Shown in pieces: positions 1 to 5,527 of a stretch of 28,151 nt of DNA (its first letter is position 1; every line of letters starts with the position of its first letter). The notes under the pieces are model-generated. The model searched no databases and was not told the origin of the DNA. It was given only the letters and a program-made list of their open reading frames with translations. The DNA comes from a virus: positions 1 through 28,151 of IMG/VR virus record IMGVR_UViG_3300042507_002324; one strand, given 5' to 3'. Position numbers and translations under genes: made by a program.

Positions 1-140
1 CGCGCAATCGCCGCATACTTTTAGCTTTTTGATTCCATGGCATTGCTAATGGTAACAAGACCGCATAACGTATTGCTATTTGTGTTTGACGCAATGCAAA
101 TTGTAAGTAAATCGATGAGGGAGATGTAATTGCAAATGTA

Positions 141-164
141 ACTTGCTGATTGCTAATAGCAAGT
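141..164. repeat. Perfect 7-bp inverted repeat (hairpin)
   Basis: ACTTGCT (141-147) and AGCAAGT (158-164) are exact inverted copies around a 10-base loop that itself contains TTGCTAAT. The word TTGCTAAT also occurs near 43-50, so the region has short repeated words. No T-run follows, so it is not a typical terminator; an operator or RNA hairpin is possible. Confidence 0.45.
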
Positions 165-237
165 AGGCAGGATTGTCCCTCCCCATCTCTTCACAACCTT
201 TAACACACCTCACATACGAGAACGCAACATGGCTCCG

Positions 238-306
238 TTACGCGCATGCGTGCACACATACGTGTGCGGGTATTGCGTGCGTGTGCGATGCGTGCGCATG
301 TCGCGT
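238..306. other. Alternating purine-pyrimidine tract (possible Z-DNA-forming)
   Basis: This stretch is almost entirely alternating purine-pyrimidine and mixes CG, CA/TG and GC steps. It includes the short palindromic pair GCACAC / GTGTGC around an ATAC loop and ATGCG / CGCAT around TG. Such sequence is prone to Z-DNA or cruciform structure under negative supercoiling. The composition is unlike the coding sequence that follows. Function is unknown; it may be incidental or part of a regulatory or origin region. Confidence 0.4.
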
Positions 307-519
307 GGTGCTTATTCTGCGGAATGCGTCTGTGGCGCTGTGGAATGCCTGCAAACAGCGAGCAGGTCTGTTAACGGATGTTAAAATCCACTTTGCAACC
401 ATCTTGTTTTCAGCCAGTTAAAAAAAACTTTCATGGGTCACATACCAAAGGTTCATGCCTTGACGTCATGTAGGCAGAAGGGGAGGACGAGCCAACCCAA
501 TCACCACACACACACAGAG

Positions 520-615
520 ATGTTCACAGCAATCATCACCATCTCCGCCATCACCATCAATAGCGGTTTGGCCATTTACTTAATCGTTGAACATTTAATT
601 GGGAGGAAACAATAA
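520..615 (+). CDS. 31-aa single-pass membrane protein
   Basis: A very short gene whose ATG follows a CA-repeat leader (505-516), the same placement seen before the next genes. The product is mostly one hydrophobic segment (about residues 3-25, Ile/Ala/Leu-rich) ending in a basic tail (GRKQ). It is predicted to be a single-span inner-membrane peptide. A longer in-frame start exists at 433, but its extra residues are low-quality and bypass the CA leader, so 520 is preferred. No family is recognised. As the first gene of a phage early block it could act on host membrane processes, but that is a guess. It ends CAA-TAA, like several neighbours. Confidence 0.5.
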   Translation: MFTAIITISAITINSGLAIYLIVEHLIGRKQ

Positions 616-655
616 TTCAGTTCCCCTAATCGTTAACCTATTAAACACACACACA

Positions 656-922
656 ATGGAAACTCAAGTTCAAGCCATCCTCCACAAAATTTTCGATGCG
701 GAGGAAGTGAAGCAGGTCAAGCAGGCAGTCAAAGACAAAGGTTCCGTCGAGCTATACACTCTACGCACCATGCTCCATGTAACTGGGATTCAGTTCGGGA
801 GCGATGAGTACCACGAGATGTTCGACATCATGGAGGAGCTATTCGAATGCCCAGTATTCGTTAGTTGCTACGACGACATCGTGGCCATGGATGCAGAGAT
901 ATACGAAGAATACCACATGTGA
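656..922 (+). CDS. Small acidic phage protein, unknown function (88 aa)
   Basis: ATG directly follows a CACACACACA leader; an upstream in-frame start at 599 lies inside the preceding gene and is rejected. The product starts with a Lys/Glu-rich predicted amphipathic helix (residues 8-28) and has a strongly acidic C-terminal half with MEEL, DD and YEEY clusters. No membrane segment, signal peptide or known catalytic motif is seen. Size, acidity and position fit an early protein that binds a host target, but no homologous family is recognised. The gene is followed immediately by two CAATAAACCCAC copies (926-937, 954-965). Confidence 0.7.
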   Translation: METQVQAILHKIFDAEEVKQVKQAVKDKGSVELYTLRTMLHVTGIQFGSDEYHEMFDIMEELFECPVFVSCYDDIVAMDAEIYEEYHM

Positions 923-925
923 GCA

Positions 926-972
926 CAATAAACCCACATCACCACACGTTAAACAATAAACCCACAGAAAAC
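926..972 (+). repeat. Repeated early-gene leader module, with two exact CAATAAACCCAC copies
   Basis: CAATAAACCCAC occurs at 926-937 and again at 954-965, separated by a CGTTAA-containing spacer (CGTTAA at 947-952), just before the ATG at 973. The same 12-mer recurs at 2095-2106. Related copies precede the genes starting at 656, 1339, 1846, 2112 and 2602. The module has no Shine-Dalgarno sequence and no recognisable -33/-7 promoter pair. It most likely forms an unstructured CA-rich translation initiation region, though a promoter or recombination role is possible. Confidence 0.65.
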
Positions 973-1272
973 ATGTCCTCACTCATCTCAACCATCTACG
1001 TGTTCGACACGCTGTCCATCGCAGGATGCTACCTTCCTGCTCTCATCAACGGGGATGCATCGGGCATCGACGAGACAGAGTTCGCTGAACTCGACAGGTT
1101 CCTGATGGAACTGCGCAACAGGATTCGTGAGCATCACGATGCCGACGAGGATATTCGCTACGACCTTGTGGTGACCAGTGATGAGTCATTCATAGGCATG
1201 TGCGAAGTCAGCGGGCTGTATTCTGACTGCCACGATGTGGATGTGGTTGCACATGTATCTCGTCGGTCATAA
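973..1272 (+). CDS. Small acidic phage protein, LINGD-type (99 aa)
   Basis: Start chosen at the ATG after the CAATAAACCCACAGAAAAC leader; an in-frame start at 865 would overlap the previous gene heavily. The product is acidic, with PALINGDASGIDETEFAELDRFL at residues 18-40, then an Asp/Glu/His-rich middle and a C-terminal part containing SGLYSDCHDVDVV. The pattern of a LINGD-SG-(D/E)-E segment followed by a late Cys-containing segment resembles small uncharacterised proteins I recall from Bacteroidetes phages and plasmids; this is memory, not a search. No enzyme motif is visible. Its net negative charge would suit DNA mimicry or protein binding, but this is untested. Confidence 0.65.
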   Translation: MSSLISTIYVFDTLSIAGCYLPALINGDASGIDETEFAELDRFLMELRNRIREHHDADEDIRYDLVVTSDESFIGMCEVSGLYSDCHDVDVVAHVSRRS

Positions 1273-1338
1273 AAAAGTTGCATCAGCACACAATAAACAG
1301 ATTCCCTCTCACGTTTAACATTCAAACACACACACACA

Positions 1339-1641
1339 ATGAACACGATTCTTTTCGAAACAGAGGCAAACAAGCGTGCGTCAGACGCACGATTGGCCAA
1401 GTCAAAGAAGCAGGTTGTTGACTACATGGTCGTCCTCGTAGAGGAACTGGAGTCCTTGAACGAAGAACTGCTACGAATCAAGGCATTGCAACAGATGAAT
1501 GCCATGTGCGTCTTGAACGGCAGTGAGTCAGCGCCAACAGAAGAAGTTGAGTCCCTTGATAAACGGGAGCAAGACATTCGCATGGCAATTACGAACAAGA
1601 AGAATTACCTTATCGTCCTCATCGAATCTCAAGCACAATGA
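1339..1641 (+). CDS. Coiled-coil early protein, unknown function (100 aa)
   Basis: ATG follows a 14-base CA repeat (1325-1338). The product is nearly all predicted helix: a Lys/Ala-rich start, then a heptad-like stretch (about residues 28-50, VVLVEELESLNEELLRIKAL), a short loop with Ser/Gly/Pro, and a second charged helix ending SQAQ. This suggests a small antiparallel or dimeric coiled coil. It carries no Cys/His cluster or membrane span. The stop overlaps the next start (ATGA at 1638-1641), implying translational coupling. No family recognised. Confidence 0.7.
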   Translation: MNTILFETEANKRASDARLAKSKKQVVDYMVVLVEELESLNEELLRIKALQQMNAMCVLNGSESAPTEEVESLDKREQDIRMAITNKKNYLIVLIESQAQ

Positions 1642-1805
1642 TTAACGCTCTCTTGACCTTCAGGAACTCCGCTGGACGCACCTTCGGTAGCCCAAAGAAC
1701 TTCTCTGACCAAACGCACATCGATAACTACATCAACTTCATGATGCGTAAGGGACACAAGTTCGTGGACATCTTCTACGCAGACGACAACGATGCGCCAC
1801 AATAA
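1638..1805 (+). CDS. 55-aa protein coupled to the coiled-coil gene
   Basis: This small frame begins with ATG overlapping the previous stop (ATGA) and ends CCA-CAA-TAA, its stop being part of a CAATAAACACAC repeat copy. The product is soluble and mixed-charge: MINALLTFRN at the start, an aromatic/basic centre (YINFMMRKGHKFVDIFY) and an acidic tail (ADDNDAP). It fills an otherwise empty gap exactly, which argues for a real gene. The FRNxxGRTFG...YI.FM.RKGHKFVDIFY layout resembles tiny phage proteins of unknown function; nothing further can be said. Confidence 0.6.
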   Translation: MINALLTFRNSAGRTFGSPKNFSDQTHIDNYINFMMRKGHKFVDIFYADDNDAPQ

Positions 1806-1845
1806 ACACACCCAATCAAACGTTAAACAATAAACACACACAGCT
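1800..1845 (+). repeat. Repeated early-gene leader module
   Basis: CAATAAACACAC (1800-1811) overlaps the stop codon of the previous gene. It is followed by CGTTAAA (1821-1827) and a second CAATAAACACACACAG (1828-1843) that ends two bases before the ATG at 1846. This is the clearest copy of the module: CAATAAAC, spacer, CGTTAA, CA-repeat, ATG. Confidence 0.65.
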
Positions 1846-2082
1846 ATGATTACGACATCAAATTCAAAGGTCTCTGTTTCGGACATCATCCGTTACGAGG
1901 AAGGCGACATGACCGTACGGGAGATGGTATACTTCTTCTCCCTGCTCATCCAGTCAGGCATGTTGCCATGGATGCAGGGTTCATACGGACGCATGGCCAT
2001 GCAGTTGTTCGAGTACGAATTGCTCGATGCAAGCGGTCAGGTGAATCAAGACATCCTCGAAGAGTTTATCAGCAGATTTTAA
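1846..2082 (+). CDS. Small phage protein with GxYGRxA motif (78 aa)
   Basis: ATG is two bases after a CAATAAACACACACAG leader. Residues 22-60 read as a compact helical domain: MTVREMVYFFSLLIQSGM, then LPWMQGSYGRMAMQLFEYELLD, ending in an acidic/hydrophobic helix (DILEEFISRF). Small phage proteins with a MTVxEMxxFFxxLIxSG...LQGxYGRxAxxLI pattern are common in phages of many hosts and have no established function (I believe a DUF7417-type family, from memory). Length matches that family. Likely an early protein; mechanism unknown. Confidence 0.72.
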   Translation: MITTSNSKVSVSDIIRYEEGDMTVREMVYFFSLLIQSGMLPWMQGSYGRMAMQLFEYELLDASGQVNQDILEEFISRF

Positions 2083-2094
2083 CATCTGTTAACA

Positions 2095-2111
2095 CAATAA
2101 ACCCACTCACA
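2095..2111 (+). repeat. Short copy of the early-gene leader module
   Basis: Exact CAATAAACCCAC (2095-2106) preceded by CTGTTAAC and followed by TCACA immediately before the ATG at 2112. It is the third exact copy of this 12-mer in 1.2 kb. Confidence 0.6.
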
Positions 2112-2561
2112 ATGTCAGTTCAATCAATCTCCAACCTGATGCCGAGCAAGGCATACTTGGACACCATTCGTAACGGCGGCATCTCCGTCAACCACAAAGG
2201 CGAGACACCTCCATCCACAGGATTCATGGTTGGTGGTGTTGAAGATGATAACAAGAGCTACACCATTCCATTCACGGATTTCGATGGATTCTCATTCGCG
2301 TTCCAACAACTGCTCACAAGGTTGAGCAACCTGCCGGAAACGGAGCGCGAGTGCATGTACGTTGGAACGTGGTTGAACGAGAACTTCGTTGACCCGCTCA
2401 CTCACAGCACAATCACTATCATCGAGTTGGAGTTGTCTATGCACATCTCCTCACTTGAGAGAGCCATGAAGCTTGGCAAGGCGTTCAATCAGTTGTACAT
2501 CTATGACCTTGCGGAAGGCAAGAGCATCAAGGTTGAAAAAGATGTGCCTCAAGCACAATAA
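2112..2561 (+). CDS. Phage early protein, unknown function (149 aa)
   Basis: Start chosen at the ATG right after the repeated leader; the longer in-frame start at 1968 lies inside the previous gene. The product has a Gly-rich N-terminal part (NGGISVNHKGETPPSTGFMVGG, residues 20-41), a central acidic/aromatic part (FTDFDGFSFAFQQLL), and a C-terminal helix ending in AMKLGKAFNQLYIYDL near residue 117-132. The order GG...GE.P..GFMVGG then A...G..FNQL.IYDL resembles uncharacterised proteins in other tailed phages. No catalytic or membrane motif. Ends CAA-GCA-CAA-TAA, the last bases shared with the repeat module and with the end of the gene at 1339-1641. Confidence 0.72.
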   Translation: MSVQSISNLMPSKAYLDTIRNGGISVNHKGETPPSTGFMVGGVEDDNKSYTIPFTDFDGFSFAFQQLLTRLSNLPETERECMYVGTWLNENFVDPLTHSTITIIELELSMHISSLERAMKLGKAFNQLYIYDLAEGKSIKVEKDVPQAQ

Positions 2562-2601
2562 ACCATTCAGGTAACCCGTTAATTAAGAAACACACACAGC
2601 A
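2556..2601 (+). repeat. Repeated early-gene leader module
   Basis: CAATAAACC (2556-2564) overlaps the previous stop codon, CGTTAA lies at 2577-2582, and CACACACAGCA directly precedes the ATG at 2602. Element order and spacing match the copy at 1800-1845. Confidence 0.6.
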
Positions 2602-2841
2602 ATGTCACAAGAAAAGAAGTACCCCAACGGACTGCGAGAGTACCTTGAGACACTCGTCATGATGTCAGTTGAACTGGAGGCAAGAGACCTGCCCATGCAT
2701 ATCATCAACTACATAGACCATGCTATCGATTGGTCGGAAGAGTTTGAGCAGATGTACAGCGGCAGAAACATGAGGATATGGGATGGTGATTGGTTGGATG
2801 CAATCCAAGAATTTGTAGATAAAAAGATTTCAGAATCATGA
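2602..2841 (+). CDS. Small acidic protein, unknown function (79 aa)
   Basis: ATG follows the last clear CA-repeat leader. The product is acidic and predicted mostly helical: a charged start (MSQEKKYPNG), a helix with MMSVELEARDLPMHIINYIDHA, then an acidic Trp-rich segment (DWSEEFEQMY ... IWDGDWLDAIQEFVDKK). No family recognised. The stop overlaps the next start as ATGA (2838-2841), so the two are probably translated together. Confidence 0.65.
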   Translation: MSQEKKYPNGLREYLETLVMMSVELEARDLPMHIINYIDHAIDWSEEFEQMYSGRNMRIWDGDWLDAIQEFVDKKISES

Positions 2842-3011
2842 ACAAACTACCTGAAGACGAGTTGATTGAGTTGGCCGAAGGTCCCAACAACGACATAGCT
2901 GACGCTGCTATGGCAGAACTACGCAAACGATTCGATGCATCGTACGGATGGTGCCCCGAACTTGACTATGCAGTTGTCAAACGAGAAGAGTGTGAGAAAC
3001 TAACCCAATAA
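2838..3011 (+). CDS. 57-aa protein, unknown function
   Basis: Found by hand translation. It starts at the ATGA overlap with the previous gene and ends CAA-TAA-TAA. The N-terminal half is a predicted acidic helix pair (MNKLPEDELIELAEG then DIADAAMAELRKRFD), followed by YGWCPELDYAVVKREECEKL with two Cys residues 12 apart. The tight packing between neighbours on both sides supports a real gene. Unrecognised. Confidence 0.55.
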   Translation: MNKLPEDELIELAEGPNNDIADAAMAELRKRFDASYGWCPELDYAVVKREECEKLTQ

Positions 3012-3021
3012 TAAAAACAAA

Positions 3022-3240
3022 ATGAAAACCCCAGTCGAACAACTGATTGAGAAAATTCGGCAACGTGCCACACTTCTGAAAGAAGGAAATAAAACAGAAC
3101 GACACAATAGCAGGATTCTGTTTGGCGTTGCGGCTATGTCAAGACAGTTCCTCGAAATCGAACGAGAGTTCATCGAACAGGTTCGAACGGGTATAGATGC
3201 GCCCGAAAAGGATGAAACTATACCCGATAGCGCCCAGTAA
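3022..3240 (+). CDS. Small helical protein, unknown function (72 aa)
   Basis: ATG follows an A-rich leader (AATAAAAACAAA) with no Shine-Dalgarno, typical for Bacteroidetes. The product is Arg/Glu-rich and predicted almost fully helical (residues 4-60), with a short hydrophobic patch ILFGVAAMS in the middle and a disordered acidic tail ending DSAQ. It stops with TAA-TAA. No family recognised. Confidence 0.6.
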   Translation: MKTPVEQLIEKIRQRATLLKEGNKTERHNSRILFGVAAMSRQFLEIEREFIEQVRTGIDAPEKDETIPDSAQ

Positions 3241-3267
3241 TAATCAATCGCCCCTAAAATTCACGTC

Positions 3268-3570
3268 ATGGGAATGCACAAAGAGACCAAGGACAAGATA
3301 ACAACGCTAACTGAATGTTTTGAGTTAGTGATTTGGATGGCCATCAGATACGCAGATGGACGCCACACCTACGCACCGGGAGATGTTAGGCATGCAATCA
3401 AGATGTTCCAAAGTGTGTACCCATCGTGGAAGCCACAGACAGACATCACGATTAAGAAACCAAACCTCACGGATGAACCCGAACTCTTCTACGAGTCAGA
3501 CCACTTATGGGATTTAGTAAACAACGAAAATGAACGAAACCAAGAAGACGTACAAGGAGATGTACCTTGA
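3268..3570 (+). CDS. Phage protein, unknown function (100 aa)
   Basis: Two in-frame ATGs (3268 and 3274) could serve; the first is used. The product has an N-terminal helix (LTECFELVIWMAIRYADGRHTYAPGDVRHAIKMF, residues 14-47) and an acidic, likely flexible C-terminus. The segment with DGRHTYAP followed by a helix resembles small uncharacterised phage proteins with a TYAP/D-xxR pattern, but I cannot name a family. Its last 41 bases overlap the next gene. Confidence 0.6.
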   Translation: MGMHKETKDKITTLTECFELVIWMAIRYADGRHTYAPGDVRHAIKMFQSVYPSWKPQTDITIKKPNLTDEPELFYESDHLWDLVNNENERNQEDVQGDVP

Positions 3571-3751
3571 GCAGAACGAGGAACGTAACCTCGACGGATA
3601 CCTGAAGGGTGACCTTGCCATCCTGTTCGACATCATCCACCCCTACCAAATGTGGAGCGAACTGGACAACACCAAGTTCAGCATGAAGGTGTCCTTCAAG
3701 GAACGATACGAACCACAACTGCATCTCTTTTTTGATAACCCAGTAACCTGA
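3530..3751 (+). CDS. Small charged protein, unknown function (73 aa)
   Basis: Starts inside the end of the previous gene (41-base overlap) in another frame. The product begins Lys/Glu-rich (MNETKKTYKEMYLEQNEERN), then has a hydrophobic helix (LAILFDIIHPYQMW), and a C-terminal stretch ending LHLFFDNPVT. Codon use matches the neighbours (C/G-ending Lys, Asn and Phe codons), which supports it over the overlapped tail. Unrecognised. Confidence 0.55.
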   Translation: MNETKKTYKEMYLEQNEERNLDGYLKGDLAILFDIIHPYQMWSELDNTKFSMKVSFKERYEPQLHLFFDNPVT

Positions 3752-3777
3752 ATTAAACAAGTTACTATATTCGCCAC

Positions 3778-4014
3778 ATGATTGCAGATGTGGTATTTAA
3801 GAACGCATACGGGGCAGATGTCTGCCTCACCATCCACGATGTTAACGAAAGCGACAACTGGCACTTCGTTACATCCTCAATAGACAACCAATCTTATGCC
3901 ATCAACATCTTCAGAGAGTCAGAGTCAATGCGATGCTACGTCCACTACGTCTACGGAGCAGACGACATCGACCACCTCAAGCGATTCGAACCCGAATCAT
4001 TTTCAATCGTTTGA
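3778..4014 (+). CDS. Small protein upstream of and overlapping the DnaA-HTH gene (78 aa)
   Basis: The ATG lies four bases after TATATTCG, one mismatch from the Bacteroidetes -7 box TAnnTTTG, and the 26-base gap before it is one of the few in the block, so a promoter here is possible. The product is a mixed alpha/beta-like chain (VVFKNAYGADVCLTIHDVNESDNWHFVTSSIDNQSYAINIF...) with no known motif. Its last 119 bases overlap the next open frame, and both cannot easily be fully real. Either the next gene starts inside it, or a +1 shift at the TTTT run (4000-4003) joins the two. Confidence 0.5.
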   Translation: MIADVVFKNAYGADVCLTIHDVNESDNWHFVTSSIDNQSYAINIFRESESMRCYVHYVYGADDIDHLKRFEPESFSIV

Positions 4015-4594
4015 CGAGACCCTCGCTAACTACGAGCAGGAACTTCACAAACGTGTGTGTTTCAATCAGATAACTGCTGTACGAAATACCTTCTACGCGA
4101 TTACTGGGCACCACGACAATAAAAGCAGGAAGGAGTACGTTGTTAAACCAAGGGCGGCACTGCTCTGCGCCCTGTCCACCAAGTACACACTAACTGACGT
4201 GGCAAAGGCGTTTGACATACACCACGCCACGGTGATTCACCACCGCAAGCACCACGAAGGAAACCTATCAGCATGGAAGGGATACAAGGAAATCTTTGAC
4301 AAAGCAATTCAAACACTTCATTCAATGCCATTCATCAAGTCAACGTCATTCCCGGACAACCCACCCAAGTCGTTCAACGAGTGGCAGGAACACCTGCTCG
4401 AACAGCGCCGTCAAATCTTCGAAAAAAATATCGGCATGGTAAACATCACAGATGAGATGTCCTCACAGCAGGACATGGTAGACAAGTCGAAACTCCTTGA
4501 CCGCATGTTGAAGGAGATTCGAGAGGGTGCAGACCTGAACTCTGCGGCACAGCGCGTATTAAATGATGCTATCAATTATGGATTCACTAAATGA
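3896..4594 (+). CDS. DnaA domain IV-like helix-turn-helix DNA-binding protein
   Basis: With the only ATG in frame (3896) the product is 232 aa. Residues 84-122 (KPRAALLCALSTKYTLTDVAKAF, then DIHHATVIHHRKHH) match the layout of the DnaA C-terminal HTH, where a basic recognition helix follows a DHxTVxxxxxK-type loop; here it reads HHATVIHHRKHH. There is no AAA+ ATPase part, so it is an orphan DNA-binding domain, as found in some phages, and may bind an origin or DnaA boxes or interfere with host initiation. The first ~35 residues are Ser/Thr-only sequence lying in the overlap with the previous gene and look like a chance reading, so the true start may be downstream (non-ATG) or via a frameshift. 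The C-terminus (about 160-232) is a charged helical region. Confidence 0.72.
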   Translation: MPSTSSESQSQCDATSTTSTEQTTSTTSSDSNPNHFQSFDETLANYEQELHKRVCFNQITAVRNTFYAITGHHDNKSRKEYVVKPRAALLCALSTKYTLTDVAKAFDIHHATVIHHRKHHEGNLSAWKGYKEIFDKAIQTLHSMPFIKSTSFPDNPPKSFNEWQEHLLEQRRQIFEKNIGMVNITDEMSSQQDMVDKSKLLDRMLKEIREGADLNSAAQRVLNDAINYGFTK

Positions 4595-4791
4595 AAAGCA
4601 AGCGAAAGTTCGTGTTCATCTTCACCCCATTGTCGATAGACATCGCGGATGATGCGTTCAGGTTTTCTATCTGCGATGTAATCACAAGGTCAGGCATAGC
4701 TTCGAGCCTGTTCTCTGTTGGATACATCAAGTATCGACACCGCAACGTGTACTACATGGACTTGTTCTTCGCACGATTCAGCAACCTATGA
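4591..4791 (+). CDS. Small basic protein, unknown function (66 aa)
   Basis: Coupled to the DnaA-HTH gene by an ATGA overlap and to the next gene by another (4788-4791). The product is basic and aromatic (KSKRKFVFIFTPLSIDIADDAFRF ... YIKYRHRNVYYMDLFFARF), suggesting a compact beta-rich fold rather than a membrane protein. No known motif. Position suggests a partner or accessory of the neighbouring replication-type protein. Confidence 0.55.
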   Translation: MKSKRKFVFIFTPLSIDIADDAFRFSICDVITRSGIASSLFSVGYIKYRHRNVYYMDLFFARFSNL

Positions 4792-5000
4792 ACGACCAGC
4801 TCATGTACGCTGTCACCGCCACACGGAACAGCCACCTCGAGGTCCTCACCTTCCCCATCGGGGTATTCGACGACAAAGACACGGCCATCGAAAGCGCCCG
4901 CAATCACAAAGAGCAGTTCGGGAAACACTACGACTACTACGTCTATGAGTTCACAAAAAACTTGGTAAATACGAGTTCACCACCTATCTTCGTTGTCTAA
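4788..5000 (+). CDS. Small protein, unknown function (70 aa)
   Basis: Third gene of an ATGA-coupled set (3896, 4591, 4788). The product reads as a short beta-alpha-beta unit: MYAVTATRNSHLEVLTFPIGVFDDKDTAIESARNHKEQFGKHYDYYVYEF. This order (strand, acidic loop, DKDTAIESA helix, aromatic strand) is common in tiny phage proteins of the form YxVxxxxD...V.VF.dke.A...A. It has no catalytic signature. Function unknown. Confidence 0.55.
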   Translation: MNDQLMYAVTATRNSHLEVLTFPIGVFDDKDTAIESARNHKEQFGKHYDYYVYEFTKNLVNTSSPPIFVV

Positions 5001-5023
5001 TCACAATTCAATACAATAGAGTT

Positions 5024-5356
5024 ATGGCACAGGAGTTAAAGGACGAAAAGGTCATGGAGTGGGAGGCCCTCGAGTTAGGGGTCGCTCAATGGGCCAAGGA
5101 CAGGGGGCTGCTCAAGCGTGAGAACGCCCCATCACAGATGATGAAGGTCGTGGAGGAACTCGGCGAACTTGCCGAGTGTATCGCCAAGCGCAAGCGTGCC
5201 TCCACCACGGCAGACGCAGTTGGTGACGTGCTGGTCACTATCATCATCCTCTCGTATCAACTTGGCATCGACCCCCAGTACGCTCTCGACCTTGCGTACA
5301 ACGAAATCAAAGACCGCGCAGGGAGCACCATCAACGGAGTATTCATCAAGAAATGA
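5024..5356 (+). CDS. MazG-like nucleoside triphosphate pyrophosphohydrolase
   Basis: The 110-aa product carries the all-alpha NTP pyrophosphohydrolase signature: KVVEELGELAECIAK (about residues 41-55, the Mg-binding ExxE part) and DAVGDVLVTIIILSYQLG (about 64-81, the second acidic ExxD-like part with D64 and D68). Length fits single-domain phage MazG proteins. These enzymes hydrolyse (d)NTPs to monophosphates plus pyrophosphate; phage copies are thought to adjust nucleotide pools or alarmone levels during infection. It opens the nucleotide/DNA metabolism block and is ATGA-coupled to the next small gene. The leader (CAATACAATAGAGTT) has no Shine-Dalgarno. Confidence 0.85.
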   Translation: MAQELKDEKVMEWEALELGVAQWAKDRGLLKRENAPSQMMKVVEELGELAECIAKRKRASTTADAVGDVLVTIIILSYQLGIDPQYALDLAYNEIKDRAGSTINGVFIKK

Positions 5357-5478
5357 ACGACCTTGAAATCAACTACATCTACACAAGAGGAAACTCTTGG
5401 TACATCACGCCGTCAGCGGCAGTCGCGAACTGGAGGGGCGAAACATACTACGCCATCGAAAGTCGCGTTAGAGAATGA
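5353..5478 (+). CDS. 41-aa protein coupled to the MazG-like gene
   Basis: Found by hand translation; its ATG overlaps the previous stop (ATGA). The product MNDLEINYIYTRGNSWYITP... ends in ETYYAIESRVRE and is aromatic, soluble and too short for a known domain. An alternative frame through the same DNA is the N-terminal extension of the ERF gene (from 5363), but that gene has a better start at 5528, leaving this frame as the likely occupant. Unknown function. Confidence 0.4.
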   Translation: MNDLEINYIYTRGNSWYITPSAAVANWRGETYYAIESRVRE

Positions 5479-5527
5479 AGTGACAGCAAATCAAATTCAC
5501 GAGCCACAAGCTCAAAAACACAATTCA

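Larger units (their letters stand above)
1..519. other. Non-coding leader region ahead of the early gene block
   Basis: No convincing gene is seen in these 519 bases. A 30-codon open frame (37-129, +) and longer frames covering 173-421 and 433-519 exist, but their translations look like chance readings (Cys/His/Thr-rich, or running into a small gene that has its own better start). The stretch holds a perfect 7-bp hairpin (141-164) and a tract of alternating purine-pyrimidine bases rich in CG and CA/TG (about 238-306). Lying directly before a rightward block of small genes, it is a plausible site for an early promoter or regulatory region, but I could not find a clear -33/-7 or -35/-10 pair. 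Confidence 0.5.

Noticed and set aside
173-421. 82-codon frame in the left non-coding region
   Set aside because: Runs through the alternating CG/CA tract giving Cys/His/Ala-rich nonsense, lacks an ATG at its start, and has no leader like its neighbours.
599-606. GGGAGG resembling a Shine-Dalgarno sequence
   Set aside because: It is inside the codons of the 31-aa gene and 50 bases before the next ATG; no other gene here uses an SD.
500-2600. CRISPR array suggested by regularly repeated short words
   Set aside because: The repeats are short, vary in form and are separated by genes, not by uniform spacers.
3975-4000. tRNA T-arm-like string (GATTCGAACCCGAATC)
   Set aside because: It lies inside coding sequence and no acceptor stem, anticodon arm or D-arm can be built around it on either strand.
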